A stretch of DNA of 7,010 bases, taken from assembly GCA_031257655.1 (NCBI GenBank), contig JAIROF010000191.1, positions 1 through 7,010 on the forward strand. Reading direction: 5' to 3'. Origin of the DNA: Prevotellaceae bacterium. Its GTDB lineage: Bacteria > Bacteroidota > Bacteroidia > Bacteroidales > UBA932. Positions 5,671 to 7,010 of the stretch are shown here, piece after piece. The position numbers and the translations under genes are program-made. Under the pieces are notes generated by a model. The model was not told the DNA's origin and did no database searches. It was given only the letters and a program-made list of their open reading frames with translations. Position 1 is the first letter of the stretch. Every line of letters starts with the position of its first letter.

Positions 5671-5731
5671 TACAGCGCCATTTCGCCGCTATTTCGTCGA
5701 GACCATTCTTCACCAAAACGCACGCTTCGCG

Positions 5732-5773
5732 CCATTAACCATTAACCATTAACCATTAACCATTAACCATTAA
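5732..5773. repeat. Tandem heptamer array CCATTAA, 6 units
   Basis: Six perfect CCATTAA units run from 5732 to 5773. On the - strand the unit reads TTAATGG. The last unit supplies the stop codon of trmN6 (TAA, complement of 5770-5772), so the array begins exactly at the gene's 3' end. It is preceded by TTCGCGCCATT, also found just before the heptamers at 6837-6847. Confidence 0.9.
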
Positions 5774-6492
5774 AATCGCAGGTAGAAATCTTTGGTGAGC
5801 GCCTTGTACTCGCTGGTGTAGGAGTTTGGTGGGGCGTCTTCTATGTAGAGATTTTGCTCGTCGAGCGGCTGTTTTTTGCGCGATAGCTCCATCAGCAGCC
5901 GCTTTACGGGCTTTCCCCTTTTGGTAGACACGTTGAGCTTGCGCGCGCAGTAGAGGCCGGCGCTGGCGGCAAGCGCAATGAATACGCAGCCCTCTACGTA
6001 GGGGAGCACCACCGCCAGCCGGCCGTGCTCGGCGAGCAGGCGCAGGCTGCCGCCTATCAAGCCTTCGTGCGTGAGCTCGTTGGCGTGCCGCGCGGCGTTG
6101 CGCTTTTCGTTGGGCGAGAGCAGCGATTGCTTGAAGTAGGGCGGGTTGGAGACAATCAGGTCGTAGCGGACAGGGGAGCGCTGCGCCAGCTCGTTGAAGC
6201 TGCCGTGAAAAAGCCGCAGGCGGCTCTCCCAGCCGCTGTCAACGGCGTTCTGCATGGCCTGCCGGTACGCCATCTCCTCCACCTCCACCGCGTCTACCTG
6301 CGCAAGGGGGGCGCGCTGCGCAAGCATGATGGCGATAAGCCCCGTGCCGCACCCCACGTCGAGCAGCCGCTGCGCCTGCCCGCCATCGACGTTGACCCAT
6401 GCCCCCAGCAGCACCCCGTCGGTGCCCACCTTCATGGTGCAGCAGCTTTGCCGGATGGTAAACTGCTTGAACTGAAAATAATCGCGTGGCAT
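5770..6492 (-). CDS. trmN6: tRNA1(Val) (adenine(37)-N6)-methyltransferase TrmN6 (YfiC), 240 aa
   Basis: This is a cytoplasmic SAM-dependent N6-adenine methyltransferase of the YfiC/TrmN6 family. In E. coli the enzyme modifies A37 of tRNA1(Val), next to the anticodon. The N terminus FQFKQFTIRQ...MKVGTDGVLLGAW (6-32) is the family hallmark. The SAM-binding motif I is LLDVGCGTGLIA (43-54), an acidic residue ends the next strand (VEVEE, 70-73), and the catalytic motif IV is VSNPPYF (114-120). The lysine-rich KRGKPVKRLLMELS (191-204) near the C terminus also fits. The length is normal and the frame is intact. The ATG at 6492 gives the typical start. The stop lies inside the last unit of a 7-bp repeat array. 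The gene is convergent with the FKBP cluster, so it is not part of that operon. The exact tRNA target in this organism is inferred from the family. Confidence 0.93.
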   Translation of the reverse strand: MPRDYFQFKQFTIRQSCCTMKVGTDGVLLGAWVNVDGGQAQRLLDVGCGTGLIAIMLAQRAPLAQVDAVEVEEMAYRQAMQNAVDSGWESRLRLFHGSFNELAQRSPVRYDLIVSNPPYFKQSLLSPNEKRNAARHANELTHEGLIGGSLRLLAEHGRLAVVLPYVEGCVFIALAASAGLYCARKLNVSTKRGKPVKRLLMELSRKKQPLDEQNLYIEDAPPNSYTSEYKALTKDFYLRF

Positions 6493-6549
6493 AGCGTAAT
6501 TTTAGCGTTTGGAAGCGAAAAAGCCATCTGCTGCGGCTTATTCACCATA

Positions 6550-6557
6550 CAAAATTA
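6550..6557 (-). promoter_or_regulatory. Possible -7 element for trmN6
   Basis: Read on the - strand this is TAATTTTG, matching TAnnTTTG. It lies 57 bases before the trmN6 ATG, giving a leader of about 50 bases. I see no TTG at the expected -33 distance, only A/T tracts, so the call is weak. Confidence 0.35.
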
Positions 6558-6591
6558 CCAAAAAAAAAAATTACCACGTGATTTTTTTTTG

Positions 6592-6599
6592 TATATTTG
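6592..6599 (+). promoter_or_regulatory. Bacteroidota-type -7 element on the + strand
   Basis: TATATTTG followed by C matches TAnnTTTG well and is followed 24 bases later by an ATG (6624). Upstream lie nine T (6582-6590), the palindrome CACGTG (6575-6580) and eleven A (6560-6570). No clear TTTG -33 box is present. It is arranged divergently from the trmN6 -7 candidate. Confidence 0.45.
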
Positions 6600-6623
6600 C
6601 CGCACCAATTTTTGCGTAAAGAC

Positions 6624-7010
<387 letters not shown>

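Overview
The window looks like chromosomal DNA from a member of the Bacteroidota, probably an uncultured Bacteroidales-type organism. Three things suggest this. Promoter-like sites have the Bacteroidota form (TTG or TTTG about 20-22 bases upstream of TAnnTTTG, for example at 361-391 and 2271-2304). The gene content is an FAH-family protein, a DHH-DHHA1 phosphoesterase, GldI-like FKBP lipoproteins and TrmN6. There are no convincing Shine-Dalgarno sequences. Genes are GC-rich and separated by AT-rich or repeat-rich spacers. No rRNA, tRNA, CRISPR array or transposase is visible.

Layout. Bases 1-407 hold no credible gene. They contain a diverged inverted repeat and, at the right end, the promoter for the first gene. 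From 408 to 5543 six genes run on the + strand: a short FAH-family protein (408-1022), a DHH-DHHA1 phosphoesterase of the NrnA/oligoribonuclease type (1139-2164), and then four consecutive exported FKBP-type peptidyl-prolyl isomerase-like proteins (2164-2793, 2817-3779, about 3780-4307, 4461-5543). Most junctions are tight: stop and start share one base at 2164, and two others are 23 and at most 12 bases apart. This suggests an operon. The fourth FKBP gene is separated from the third by an array of fifteen 7-bp repeats. Bases 5544-5769 are a convergent intergenic region with two REP-like palindromes and a second 7-bp array. TrmN6 lies on the - strand (5770-6492). Bases 6493-7010 hold a promoter-like region, a partial unrecognised ORF, a compound repeat built from the same kind of heptamers, and a CA dinucleotide run of 40 units that reaches the window end.

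How the genes fit together. The clearest theme is a block of four envelope FKBPs with about six FKBP-like domains. Several of these have lost signature active-site residues, so they may be envelope chaperones or scaffolds rather than efficient prolyl isomerases. By analogy with GldI, a lipoprotein PPIase needed for gliding and secretion in Flavobacterium, they may help fold periplasmic or outer-membrane proteins; this is inference. The phosphoesterase and TrmN6 are housekeeping RNA/nucleotide enzymes. The second theme is the 7-bp repeats. Three separate arrays with different units sit at gene ends or starts, one of them directly in the 5' region of a lipoprotein gene, with ATG codons staggered through all three frames.
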